The notes below the pieces were generated by a model, which had not been told where the DNA came from, did no database searches, and saw only the letters and a program-made list of their open reading frames with translations. Shown here one piece after another: positions 45,028 through 55,648 of a stretch of 64,000 nucleotides of DNA. Every line of letters starts with the position of its first letter. The first letter of the stretch is position 1. The stretch spans positions 8,418,501 through 8,482,500 of the forward strand of contig CM060841.1 of the NCBI GenBank assembly GCA_030762175.1. Reading direction: 5' to 3'. Origin of the DNA: Metallyticus violacea. Taxonomy: Eukaryota; Arthropoda; Insecta; Mantodea; Metallyticidae. A program made the position numbers and the translations under genes.

Positions 45028-45559
45028 TACTGGTTAGCCAGGATTCATCAGCAGTTATTACCTTTGATAAAACCCCTCATCTTCCTGTAACATCATCTTC
45101 AACTGCTAGCAAACCTACACGCGAACTCCCTTTTGTCTTGAAATCAGCAGTCTTGGACCCACCGTGCATAACTCATCTCATTTGTAACTTTTCAGTTACC
45201 ATCGTGTGGGTACACCCAGTGAAATTTTCATAATTTCTGAAAGTGTTATTCGACAATCCTCAATTACAATGAAATCAGCGGTGTAAATGTTTTCTTCCAT
45301 TAGAGCGCATACTGTTCGTTGCGTCACTTCCATTTTGCTGGTGGCTGAACTGAACATGTCTCAACTTGCACGCCTATCACACAAGTGGGAAGGGACAACA
45401 ACGAAACTAGTACCACGTGAAGGTAATAAAATAATATAAAGTTAAATTATAGCGCAAAAAATAATGCCTATAAAATTTGAGCAGTTTGGACCGCTCCAGC
45501 TATTAGAGCCTAATTATCAGACTGTTTATTTTGGCCCTACATTGGCGCTAAATTATGCA

Positions 45560-46445
45560 GCTATTTAGTAGGCTCCGGCTTGTGCCCCAGGTTGGGCACC
45601 AATTTTGAATCGATTTGCTGTCGACGTCGAAGGATGTCAATTCTGAAGTGGGTTTGTAAATTGATGTTTGGTCGCTTCAGTGTTATTGCCCACGCTTCGA
45701 TGAGAACAATTTCTCATGGTAAATTCGGCTATTTTATTGACTGGTACTAACAGACTATGAGGGGAATTCAGTGGTGTAAATGCGACATAATATATACTGA
45801 TACTTTATCATGTCCAAAATCTTTCGCGTCCTCTGGTGTTTTGCATACGATGGGCTTAGCTACGCAGATACAAAAGTATTTGCCGCGTGTGAAACTTATA
45901 GATGAGTGCCGCGGCGCATGAAACTGAATACTCCTTAATTGAGTTGCGTCTAACCGCGCCTGGAACTTAGAACTGTTTGTGTCTTGCGTGTGTAGAATTT
46001 AGAACTGCCTCTCGTATTGTGTAGAACTTGGGTCTCCATACTGAGCAATAAGGGGAACTTAATGCCCCAGCTGAGCCTCATATGCATTTAATTGAAATCA
46101 AGTAATCGTTGATTTTAACGATTATCGCGGAGTGACACAGACATGTGCTGCCTTCGCGCCTATCTTCAAACATATATTCTCCATTGTCTGGTTCAAGTTC
46201 ACCTGCTCCACTTGCTATTCGCTGTTTTTGAAAGTTTAAAATATTTTATTGACATTGTTTATTTTAAAAGGTTAACAGTACAACGCCTGTCACAATCAGT
46301 GGTCTTAACGAGTTTAAAAGTCCTTCGGATTTATTAACCCTGCAACGGTAGGTCTTTTAAAAAAGAAAGGGACTTCACACGCAACTCTAGGGTTAATTCC
46401 TCTGGATAGAGACTTTATGCCTCTTTTGTTGACTTTGCAAGCTTC
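45560..46445 (-). mobile_element. LTR-like repeat F, copy 2
   Basis: Homologous to 24700-25760. At the left, 45584-45602 reads on the minus strand TTGGTGCCCAACCTGGGGC. This is 16 of 18 identical, counted by eye, to the Lys-type primer-binding sequence TGGCGCCCAACGTGGGGC. The rest (45603-46445) would be the LTR and 45560-45583 a little leader. It shares ATGTCCAAAATCTTTCGCGT, CTCTGGTGTTTTGCATACGA and the CTTTTGTTGACTT end with copy 1. No gag or pol sequence adjoins it, so it is a solo or truncated LTR if the reading is right. Confidence 0.5.
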
Positions 46446-46538
46446 CCTAACGAAACATCAGAAGCTTTCCTTGCATTGAAGTTGAAGCTTATGACCCACA
46501 TATAGGCATGATATTTATATTACTAATTACAATACCGA

Positions 46539-46765
46539 CCACCTCCTTAGTCTAGTTTCTAACTGCTGCCTGGGAGGCCCGGGTTCGATTCCCGGTGGAT
46601 TTTTACTAAGATAGGGAGTTCTAGAACGGGGTCCACCCAGCCTGATGGCAATCTCCGATCTAGTAAGCCGCGATATAGAGATCAGAGGGATGCGGTGTGT
46701 GTGCTGATCACATGCCCCCTACAATCCTACACTCTACTAGTGAATCATGTGATATGTTTTGGCTT
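46539..46765 (+). repeat. SINE-E copy 2
   Basis: The head CACCTCCTTAGTCTAGTTTC has a strong B-box GGGTTCGATTCCCGGTGGAT. The body GTCCACCCAGCCTGATGGCA, AAGCCGCGATATAGAGATCA, GATGCGGTGTGTGTGCTGAT and ATCACATGCCCCCTACAATC follows. It lacks the 100-base segment present at 41790-41890. Confidence 0.8.
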
Positions 46766-48343
46766 ACATAATTATATTTCAATAGGGGTGTATCGGAGGT
46801 GCTGTTACAACATTATGTTTGTTCTTTATTGAACAGTCCTCGTCACAATTCTGACTCAAGTAAGCTTATACATTTCTCGATTCGCACCAGAGAAACCTCC
46901 ATTATTGAAAGTATTTTGAAGAGCAGATTATATTTTTATAGCCATGACACATTCAGGTATAAACCATGGCCAGTAAGCAAGAACAATGCAATGTAAAATA
47001 TTAAAATCTCAAAAAATAAAATAAATTACAATAAATATCCAACTTTTCTGAATTATGTAATATAATTTTTTTAGTGATATGGGCCTAGAAGTATTTGGTT
47101 TTAAAATTTAATATGTGAAAAAAATATATATGCATAGATTAAAAAACTCCTGATTTTGACACCATCCATTTAAAAATGATACAGTTTTCGAACTAACTGA
47201 ACTAGAAGGTTCTGGTTCTTATCATTCGCTAGAGGGAAGATTGCTTGCTGTTGACTATCCTGACATGCATTAGGATCTGGGTTAGATGTAGGAGGGATTT
47301 TTCAAAAATGTTTTTCTTTGATAGCAATTTTCCCAAAAATGCATTATGTCTAGCAAACACTACCTTGAAATGTTTAATCGTTTTTCTAGATATTGCAATT
47401 AAGGTACTGAGGCAGAATGCATAACCACTGAACTATGGGAGTCTTTGTGTAACATTAACAAATAAAGTTCAAATCAATTTTAATTATTGTTCCAATAATT
47501 CAATTATAAAAAGTGCTCAGTATAGGGATGTAACAATTGGTATAACATAAAGTTAGCATTAACATTGGTACGATAGAATCTTCTGACACCTCTTAAGTTA
47601 CTGCTATGCTAGATATAGCTGTCAGTAAAAACGATGTTATGTAATCTAGAGAAACAAGGTGGAGCTGCAAAGCTTTGTGTTTTGCGTTTTTTAATCAGTT
47701 CTGAGGAATTTAAGGCACAAGGTCGGGGATTACAGAGAGGTTTGTTCGGCTGTTCGTGGAACAATGGAGCGGGCCCCCAAGCCCTTGTCAACGTTGTAGG
47801 TGAGGAGTGACGTAACTTTGTGGTGAGGGGGCTCAATGTTGCAAGTGAGGGTTAGTCCCTGCAGACAAGCAAGACCGCCGCTGGGGAACAGGTGGCCAGA
47901 GTACCAAAACAGGGCTATCCAATCTCAACACACATCCTACATAAATAAACATGTGGGCATGCCACTTGCTAAGAGTGCTTTCAAAGATGTATAAGAAAGT
48001 CGACAAGGGAACTTGAAGACACTTCGAACGGCACAGAGATACCAGACCTTTCTCTATCTAGGAAACGTGTTGTCTTCTTTCAACATCTATTGAAGTTTTG
48101 TTTACGAGAAGAAAAAAGGGGAAAACATAATAATCAAATATTTATTTAAATAATAATTAGAAATGCGGAATAATTATGATGACTGTAATCTATTCTAGGA
48201 CAGCGTTAAGATAAATGATGATGCCACACTTCAGTAGAAATTAGAAATCACACAGAGATAAAATGCAACATTCGGAACTCCACCACAGTCTACCAGAATG
48301 TTTGTATTTGTTAAGTTCCTTATTTCCCAAATGTATTTATATA
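46766..48343. other. Spacer, no gene recognised
   Basis: At about 47400-47450 the minus strand has CTCCCATAGTTCAGTGGTTA with an A-box-like layout but no B box, so it may be a tRNA-derived scrap. The part 47640-48060 has more even composition, with an open frame (47609-47836, minus) that I do not recognise. Confidence 0.4.
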
Positions 48344-49280
48344 GTTGTCGTGAAGAAGGCGCACACCCCCACTCAGCTTTCCTCACCTTTTCTCTTTGAT
48401 GGAAGCACGTAATCTGTGCAGTAGGCCAGCATAGTACTCCCCATTTACTGTGGTGTTCCTCTCCTTGAAGTCAACGAAGAGTATTCCTTCACAGTCCCAA
48501 AAGATTGTGGCCATGATCTTCTTGGTTGAATGAGTGACCTTGGCCCTTAGAGGCGGTACTTTGTCAGTTTACACCTGCTACTCCATTGATTCTCTTTTGA
48601 AGAAAAAGGATCATAGTACATGATCACACTTTCATCTCAAAGGTTTGCATAACTTGTCTCTTTCGTTGCCACGGCCGAGCTCCAAAAATGCCTGACAACA
48701 GATGACTCGCGGCTGCTTTTGGACTAAGGAAAGAAGTCTAGGCACCCATCTTGCACTAAACTTATTCATGTTTAAATGTTCAAGAATAATTCGAAGGACT
48801 GTTGTTTTAGAAAGGCCCAACCTTGCTGCTATTTCTGTAACTTTGAGCCGCCGATCTTCCATAATTTCTCCTTCCACAAGAGCGATGTTTTAAGGAGTGA
48901 GCACATCTAAGGGCCGACTTGCACGCTCTTCGTCTTCAATGCTTTCTCGACCCATTCGAAAAAGTTTGGCCCATTCTTTTACGGTAGAATATGAGGTGAA
49001 TGCTTCCCCACATACACCGTCCAATCGCTGTTGAATTTCATTTGGAGTAAGTTCTTCTTTTGTGAAGAACTTAATAACAGCTCGAAACTCCATTTTGAAG
49101 ATGTCACAATCTTCTACACATAGCCTTCTTTATGCAACTATAACTGAACAACTGAACACAGCGGAGCGGAAGTTACACCTGCAATTATTTACAAAATAGA
49201 TAAGGTATGACACCAGATAAGGGTTTTGTAAAGGCGATAATGCTTATCGGCGAAGCCGTAAACTTATGAACCTACCATCG
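48344..49280 (-). pseudogene. MarA mariner copy 7, 3'-truncated
   Basis: Minus strand from the ATG at 49093: MEFRAVIKFFTKEELTPNEI through the helix-turn-helix region. It is interrupted by a single TAA where other copies read GAA (LTP-stop-NIALVEGEI, about 48890), then continues to about 48632 with MNKFSARWVPRLLSLVQKQP and the QAFLELGRGNERD segment. The catalytic region follows with frameshifts (MATIFWDCEGILFVDFKERN). It ends in the HDN region at 48344, so the 3' third is lost. The 5' inverted repeat CCTACCATCG ends next to TA at 49281-49282. Confidence 0.9.
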
Positions 49281-49282
49281 TA

Positions 49283-49830
49283 GACCACCAAGTTAAGTTT
49301 TTGTCAATGTACCATCGACCATATCTGCCATAAGTGCAGTTGCTGGGAAATTTACGAACAGGAAAGCATTTCGCTAAATCTGAGCTTAAAAAAGATGATT
49401 AGATTGAATGTTACTTCTCTGTTAACCGAACTTATAGTGGATTCGCTAGAGAGAGTTTATTTTCATCAGTAGGGGCTCATTATTTAGCCCCTTAAAATTA
49501 AGGCGCCTAAAACATACTCTGAAATTCGGAAAATGTGCAGTAAATCACAGATTTAGTTATGTAAAATACAATTTTATGCAATAAAAATACTTTTTAATGC
49601 ATTTAAGATGCTTTTACTAACTCTACAAGAATTCTAAAAAGTTGGTCACGTAGGGGCTGCGTAACTACCCGGACTTCTCACCAAGTTGAATCATTTAAAA
49701 AAGAATGTAAAATCCAAATTTGGCCTTATTAATTAATGAAAGAAGTTATGACATTACTGCCTAGTGTTAGGGAACAAAATTAGAATTGTTTTCATCTATA
49801 AGTATTATAAAACAGAAACTACATTTTAGA

Positions 49831-49880
<50 letters not shown>

Positions 49881-50786
49881 TATTATTAATATTATTATTA
49901 ATTAATTATTGAGATAAATCTACAAAATTAAAGGTATTCTATTATTTAAATGAAATAAATGACTTCTGATAGACAAAGGTATACTGTGTCGGTATTTTTA
50001 AACATTTTTAAATGTAATCATGTTTATGAACGGAGCCCTTGATATAATCTTTACATTCACTAAAACAGAGAAATAACAGAAAGTTTCGAGTTGCATTGTG
50101 TATTTAAGATGCTCATATATTTCAATTAAACCAAAAATATTACAATTTAAAAATAATTACAATGTAACAAGCAAATATATATAATCAACAATAAACAACA
50201 GAAAGTTACACAAATTTTCATTGGCTTGGAAATTTAATTTAAATGTTAAGTAGTAAAAATATGTAACACAAACGTTTTCTGAAGGCTATTACAGAGCTCT
50301 CTTACATACAAATATAATTCTCTAACATATATTAGAAAACACATAATATTTCACAGTGATATATCCACGATAATATTTTTCTCAAATATAAAACATATAC
50401 ATCGCTATATACGCAGTTTATATGCTGAGTTAATTTGTTCTTTTATTTTGAAACAACTGAGAAAGTTAAACTCTAGATCACTTTTTAAATTTCGGTTTAA
50501 TGGCCAAAATTTCCTAATTTTCAGAAACGATTTGTCTAATGTATTTAAATGGTATGTGCCGATTTTTGTTGTGAAAAAACAAATATTACTGCGCTAGAGA
50601 GATTTTTAAATTTTCTTTTAAATTTTTGCTTTAGGTTAACCTTCACTGCCAATGATCCAATTTTGTCTGGTTAACGAGCACGACCAATCATTTGTTAATT
50701 GCTAGTTGTATGCTGAGTTTTGTTGAGAAAAATTAAAAAAAAATTGCATCCTCTAGAACTTTAACACTCACACACACAAGCTTATC
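49283..50786. other. AT-rich spacer with (ATT)n
   Basis: It contains a long (ATT)n at 49830-49900. No gene was recognised. Confidence 0.6.
49830..49900. repeat. (ATT)n microsatellite, interrupted
   Basis: About 23 units, with single-unit interruptions (ACT, AAT) near the right end. Confidence 0.95.
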
Positions 50787-51045
50787 GCCACAGGTAGCCG
50801 AGGTCGCTTAGGCGCGGATTAGAGAACGGAAAGTTTGGGGTTCGAACCCCACAAAGACTGTGCTCCGTAAATGAGATTTTTTCCAGGTTTTCCTCAGTCC
50901 TCATAAATGGCAAATGCCGGGTAGGTACTCTTATCCCTGGAACGCTTCATTCCTTAAAAAAAAATCCTTTCCCAATTTACCATTTCATTTCATGTATCGT
51001 CCTGTGGTGCCTAAGTAGTAAAAACGGGAGTTAAACACTAATAAA

Positions 51046-51048
<3 letters not shown>
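50787..51048 (+). repeat. SINE-A copy 7, near full length
   Basis: Head CCACAGGTAGCCGAGGTCGC with B-box GGGTTCGAACCCC, body with TTTTTTCCAGGTTTTCCTCA, and end AAAAACGGGAGTTAAACACT. It runs directly into a (TA)n tract at 51049-51090. Confidence 0.9.

Positions 51049-51090
<42 letters not shown>
51049..51090. repeat. (TA)n microsatellite
   Basis: About 21 TA units abutting the 3' end of a SINE-A copy. The tract may have grown from the SINE tail. Confidence 0.95.
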
Positions 51091-51093
<3 letters not shown>

Positions 51094-51179
51094 TTAAAGA
51101 CATTTTTCAACACAATTGAGTACAACCGGAACAGCTAAAGTCCTTCGGAAATCGCTAAAATGCAATTATTGGGAATTGT

Positions 51180-51426
51180 TGATTTGGTTTATTTAGGGAC
51201 GTTCTTTAACATCTCAGGTCATCAGCGTCCCACTCAATTCAGGGCGTGAAACGGCCGACAAATTTTGCTCAGACGGCACGGGACCCACAGCTTTACTTCC
51301 CTTCCAAAGGAAGCCATACTTAGGATTTTTACGCCCGAAAAAAAAATCTATCGGTCCTGGACGGGTTCGAACCCCGTTTTGGATTTAGGAGGCAAGTATG
51401 GTTACCACTACACCACCAGGACCGAC
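51180..51426 (-). repeat. SINE-B copy 8 with internal deletion
   Basis: Full head on the minus strand (GGTCCTGGTGGTGTAGTGGT, B box GGGTTCGAACC) and 3' body. About 45 bases of the body are missing near 51272, between TTTTGCTCAGA and CGGCACGGGACCC. GAATTGT flanks it at 51173-51179 and 51427-51433, a possible 7-bp duplication. Confidence 0.88.
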
Positions 51427-51433
51427 GAATTGT

Positions 51434-52327
51434 GTAAAGTAAATCAATTAGAGCGTATCCCCCGTTTTCTATTGTTTTTAACTACATTGTTGATTTCATT
51501 TTGTGCAGTTGCCTCTTAGCCTTTTTATTTCACAATTCGTTTAATAGACAATGGTTTTCATCAGAAGCATATCCTAAAAGTTAAATTCAGACGTTCAGTT
51601 ATTTAAGGAAATTTTGCGGATGAATTTGCGGGCTGCAGAACGCTAGCAAATTCATCAGCGTTCTTTTTTCCCTATTATTACATATCACACAGTAGGCACT
51701 CATTAGTGAAAATGCTTGCTTGTCATTCATGTGCTATTCTGCTTATAAATATCACCGACTTCTTCCAAATTTAATTAATATTTTTTTTTTCACTCCCAGG
51801 GCCCTCCAAGTCATCACTAAGAGGATTATTACGTAGCACGAATAGCCATAAAAAAGCAAATATACATATACATAAGGCGTGCTTAAAAATCACAATAATT
51901 GTTTAAACTGAAATGCGAACTAACAAACACAAGGACCCAGTACAGTGTCTACCTCTCTACTGAAAATGCTGTAATGGATACCAACGTTCATAGTAACCAA
52001 CGAAAAAATTATGCTATTGGAGGGCTGTACTCGAGTATTCTGTAAGCAAGTTGTGGTTGAGTTTTAAACCTTAATAGATAAATGAGAATGCTAGTAAATT
52101 GTATGCAAACACCATAACTTAAAAAAATAAACTGAGTGTTTGAGATTTCAGTAGATTTTCTAATATAATTGAGCCCGATTATGATTTTGCAGTAAAATGC
52201 ATTTAAAATCATACGACGGCCATTGTGCTTTGTATAATTCTTCATTTAACTTTGGTGTTGGGAGGGAAAGACCAGCATCCGTCGTTCGATACTAATTAAC
52301 AAATATGTTGCATTGGATTAATGGGAT
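51434..52327. other. Spacer, no gene recognised
   Basis: Mostly AT-rich, with no shared repeat. Confidence 0.5.
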
Positions 52328-52405
52328 CTTTAGCCGTTCTCATAGATCGGTTTGTGCCCACGCCAATGGGGCCTCCTCCGGGAGGAAAAGGTCAGAGAAA
52401 CCCAC
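52328..52405 (-). repeat. SINE-C copy 3, fragment
   Basis: Plus strand AGCCGTTCTCATAGATCGGT, TTGTGCCCACGCCAATGGGG and TCCTCCGGGAGGAA align with 11562-11625 (AGCCGTGCTCATGGCTGACC, CAATTGGGGCACTTCCGGGA). It abuts a SINE-A copy. Confidence 0.55.
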
Positions 52406-52412
52406 AGAGAGA

Positions 52413-52650
52413 CCCCACAGGAGGTGGACACTGATGATATATGAGATGAAATGATATATCGTGAAAGAATTTTTTTAAGCAAGGAAACGTTCCAGGCCTA
52501 AGTTTAGGGTAACTCCCCGGCATTTGCCATTTGTGAGGACTGAGGAAAAGCTGGAAAAAACCTGTCAGGGAGGACTGTTCTAGCGGGATTCGAATCCCAG
52601 ACTTCCCGCTCACGAGTCTGCACCTTAACGACCTGGGCCTCAGTGACGGT
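52413..52650 (-). repeat. SINE-A copy 8, 3' end missing
   Basis: Head on the minus strand with B-box GGGATTCGAATCCC region (plus view at about 52580-52595) and body as in other copies. About 40 bases of the usual 3' end are absent where it meets the SINE-C fragment. Confidence 0.88.
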
Positions 52651-52984
52651 GTTTATAGAAATGTAAAAGCAGAGCAACTGGCAAAAAGTGGTACTGAAAT
52701 ATCCTATATAGGCCCTGAACCCGTGGTTGGAATCAGTACACTGACTGTTAAGACCGTGATTGGGTAGATACAGCAACTAAGGAGGCAAACTTATGTTGCT
52801 GGGAAACTGTTCCTAGATCTAAGCAACACTCCTATAAATTTGGACAGTAGTTGCATTAATTACTAAGATGGTCACTTCAGAAAACACCTATGTAAAGTGG
52901 GACTATATAAAGATGAACCCATTTGTAGAATGTATAGACAGAATGAGAACATCGTATATCCTGTTTGAGTGCCCATTCCTGGTT

Positions 52985-53003
52985 TAAAAAAAAAAAAAAA
53001 AAA
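52985..53003. repeat. Oligo-A tract
   Basis: About 18 A residues directly left of a SINE-A copy that lacks its usual 3' end. Confidence 0.9.
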
Positions 53004-53216
53004 GCGGTGCACATTGATGATACATGAGATGAAATGATAAATTGGGAAAGGATTTCTTTAAGGAAGGAAACGTTAATTTTTGGGAACCTCCCCGGCATTT
53101 GTCATTCATGAGCACTTAGGAAAACCTTAGTCAGAAAGGACGGTCCTCGTGGGAATCCAACCGCAGATCTCCTCCTTACGAGTCCGCCCCTTTATAATCT
53201 CGGCCACACTTGGCGG
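53004..53216 (-). repeat. SINE-A copy 9, diverged
   Basis: Body ACATGAGATGAAATGATAAA and head with a decayed B box (plus CGTGGGAATCCAACC). The 3' terminal part is missing. It is more diverged than its neighbours. Confidence 0.85.
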
Positions 53217-53345
53217 CACTTCTGCATAGTTAAATAGTCCAGTCAGTTTCTTATATTCGTAGAAATTTGAAACAATTTTTGCATAACATTTAGCTTTTAC
53301 ATCAGTCCCTTTAGCTCTTTTCACTTTAATGTTTTTTTGTTTTTT

Positions 53346-53634
53346 TTGATTGATTTATTTATGGACGCTCTTTAACAGCTCAGGTCATCAGCGTCCCATT
53401 CAACTCAGGGCGTGAAACGGCCGACAAATTTTGCTCAGAGGCCTCTCTTTCAGGCTTGAGGTTCTTTTTCGTGCCGTACATGTACGACACGGGACCCACG
53501 GCTTTAATTCCCTTCCGAAGGAAGCCATACTTAGGATTTTTACGCCCGAAAAAATCCATAGGCCCTGGCTGGGATTGAACCCGTGTTCTTTGGTTTAGGA
53601 GGCAACTATGGTTACCGCTACAGCACCAGGCCGA
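53346..53634 (-). repeat. SINE-B copy 9, near full length
   Basis: Plus strand starts ATTGATTTATTTATGGACGC and ends CAGCACCAGGCCGAC. The B box has one change (GGATTGAACCC on plus). The 3' body closely resembles the copy at 42698, so they may belong to one subfamily. Confidence 0.9.
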
Positions 53635-54131
53635 CGATTTTTGTCTGCACAGGCATTGTCATTAGGGAGAGAAAATGACCCTATACTGCCAGGTTATGTC
53701 TTATCAAATTCAATACTTCGAGACATTCCCCATAATATTAAAAAAAACTTCTGTTTCACGAAGAACTTTGTTAAGCGCATTAGTTAATGAGTTTGATGTA
53801 CATGTTGATTCTGTTTTCAGAAATAATTTCATGTCGATGAGCCTATCTAAGGGACTGGGCGTATCGTAGGGACAATTTCAATAAATTATTTTCTCTAATA
53901 TATATTGAAAATCTGATTCTTGAGGAACGTTGCAGTCACTTAATAGCTTAAAGCAAAAGGAAAGCTGTCAGCATGTTGTATTTCATTAAAGAAACGAGAA
54001 ATCTTTTAGAAAACTTAGCGCGGTGCGTTACAAAGAAAAGATTTATTATTTTTTTATTGAACAGTCTTCGCAGTTTGGGTTTCAATTCGACACGGCAAAT
54101 TATAGCAAAGAGTTGCTTCTTTTTCATTATA

Positions 54132-54185
<54 letters not shown>

Positions 54186-54822
54186 TTTCCGCCAAGTTAA
54201 AAGTGGAGCAGAAAAGAAGGCAGAGAAATCAAAGTACACCAAAGAAATGCGATCTTTTTCCCCCCCGTCCAGTTTCTCACTCCTTCATACGGCCCTTTTT
54301 CTCTCGTTTAGTTTTCTGAATTCGAGTATTTATTTTCATCTTTTTTCTCTCCACCATTTTAAGCTTTGCGAGATATTTCTTATGTTTTGTTCTGTTACTG
54401 TTCATCTGCATTGTCTTTCTATGGAATTATATGTTCATAAATTGTTAAATGAAACGTTTTGCTGTTGTATTTTTTTATTAATTTACATTTTTTTTTTTTT
54501 TGAAATTTGAAGAAATTAATGGAAAAAGTAAGCAAATAAATGCTTTAACCTAGAAAAAGCATTTTTCAGAGCCTTGAAATGGATAAAATATGTGAAATTA
54601 GCTCAAGTTAATGTGCAAAAAGTGAAAACAATTAAAGCCTTTTATATTCTTGGTGTTCCGTATTTGTATATACAGAACGAATGAGAACTCAATTATAATT
54701 ATGTTCTTCTTCATCTCATTTGGCGGTACAGCCCGGTATAGTCGCTAGCATAGTGCCGCACATACAATGCGCTATAAATCCATATTTAGGAGGTTTTTTC
54801 TGCTTAAATCAAAGAAGATTTA
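53635..54822. other. Spacer with long A-tract
   Basis: It contains about 46 A residues at 54137-54182, preceded by AT-rich sequence and followed by pyrimidine-rich blocks (54245-54360). The frames across the tract (poly-Lys) are artefacts. No retrocopy source was recognised. Confidence 0.5.
54137..54182. repeat. Poly(A) tract, about 46 bases
   Basis: An uninterrupted A-run, the longest homopolymer in the window. Confidence 0.97.
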
Positions 54823-55180
54823 CCACCATTATAGTGATTTTCCCGTCCCTATCAATTTTTATTTACGAAAAGGACGCGAGCGTAGGCCTTTAGGCCGTAG
54901 TGAGCCGCGGCAAACCACTGGATCTACCGGTTTCCAGTATTTACTTAGTGTGTGTATATTTCAATTAATTGCAAATTCCAATAAGACAACCGCGGTAAAA
55001 ATTACAGTGATTTACTCGCCCTTATCAAGTTGTATTTACGAAATGATGGCGAGCTGAGGCCGCATCTAGCCACAGCAAACCACTGGATCCACCGGTTTCT
55101 ACGATTTAACCCTTGGTTAGTGTGTGTATATAGATGAATTCATTGCGAATTCCAATAAGACAATGCGGGGTAAAAAGTGA
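54823..55180. repeat. Diverged tandem duplication, unit about 165-175 bp
   Basis: Both units contain, in order, AGTGATTT and TATTTACGAAA, then GCAAACCACTGGATCTACCG (54910) against GCAAACCACTGGATCCACCG (55075), TTAGTGTGTGTATAT, and AATTCCAATAAGACAA (54975 and 55149). Small indels separate them. It may be a two-unit relic of a satellite. Confidence 0.8.
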
Positions 55181-55594
55181 AAAACTCGGTTTTGTAATAA
55201 AGAACAACATATTACAGCCAGAAACGCTTAGGTCACGTTGCCTTTAACAAAAAAATTAATACATTCAATATTTACACTTTTACAAGCGGTCACGCAAATA
55301 GAGAAGACTTCTCTGGGTCTATAATCCGGACGTCTAATCCTATGAACCGTTTAAAGAATTATATGTCTTGCTTAGGTACTAGACTGGATATGTACTGCAC
55401 ATTCTTGCATACCGGGACCTTGCGTACCTTTTATCCTTGAGAATTGGCGTATTTTAATGTGGTAGATTACTGTACATTTCTAGGAAATGAACTTTTATTT
55501 TTACGTCGTTGTCATCCCGAATCTTTCAACTATGATTTAGTTGTTTTTCAATTATTGCAATGATGTTCCCCCCTGGTTTCTTATTTATTATTAT

Positions 55595-55648
55595 TGAATA
55601 GTGTTTAACGCCCGTTACTACTGAGACACCACAGGCGGTAATCACCTG
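55595..55648 (-). repeat. SINE-A 3' scrap (copy 10)
   Basis: ATTGAATAGTGTTTAACGCC, CGTTACTACTGAGACACCAC and AGGCGGTAATCACC match the SINE-A 3' end on the minus strand. Confidence 0.8.

Larger units (their letters stand above)
44303..45370 (-). pseudogene. Mariner transposase, fourth lineage (MarD), old relic interrupted by SINE-B and (GT)n
   Basis: Minus-strand segments fall in mariner order from right to left: CALMEENIYTADFIVIEDCR and ITLSEIMKISLGVP (about 45200-45325), VGPRLLISRQKG (about 45125-45165), a first-Asp region VITADESWLTSI (about 45028-45065), and IFDIQGIVHIVLSANTTVTG with a second-Asp-like QHDNVWPHIAKF (about 44770-44960). Last comes a C-terminal VFEAWQKRWDRCNGNYFE at about 44335-44390. 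Frames change repeatedly. A (GT)n tract (44993-45026) and a SINE-B (44479-44732) break the relic, and the third-Asp region is not found. The motif set differs from MarA and MarB and is nearest in style to MarC. Confidence 0.75.

Noticed and set aside
24700..46445. Integrated virus
   Set aside because: Apart from LTR-like ends with a primer-site-like motif there is no gag, pol or envelope-like coding sequence. An LTR retrotransposon remnant is the simpler reading.
13374..53634. CRISPR-like array from regularly recurring repeats
   Set aside because: The repeats are dispersed SINEs in both orientations with target-site duplications, not short direct repeats with uniform spacers.
53973..54319. 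Frames with a poly-Lys run
   Set aside because: They cross the poly(A) tract.
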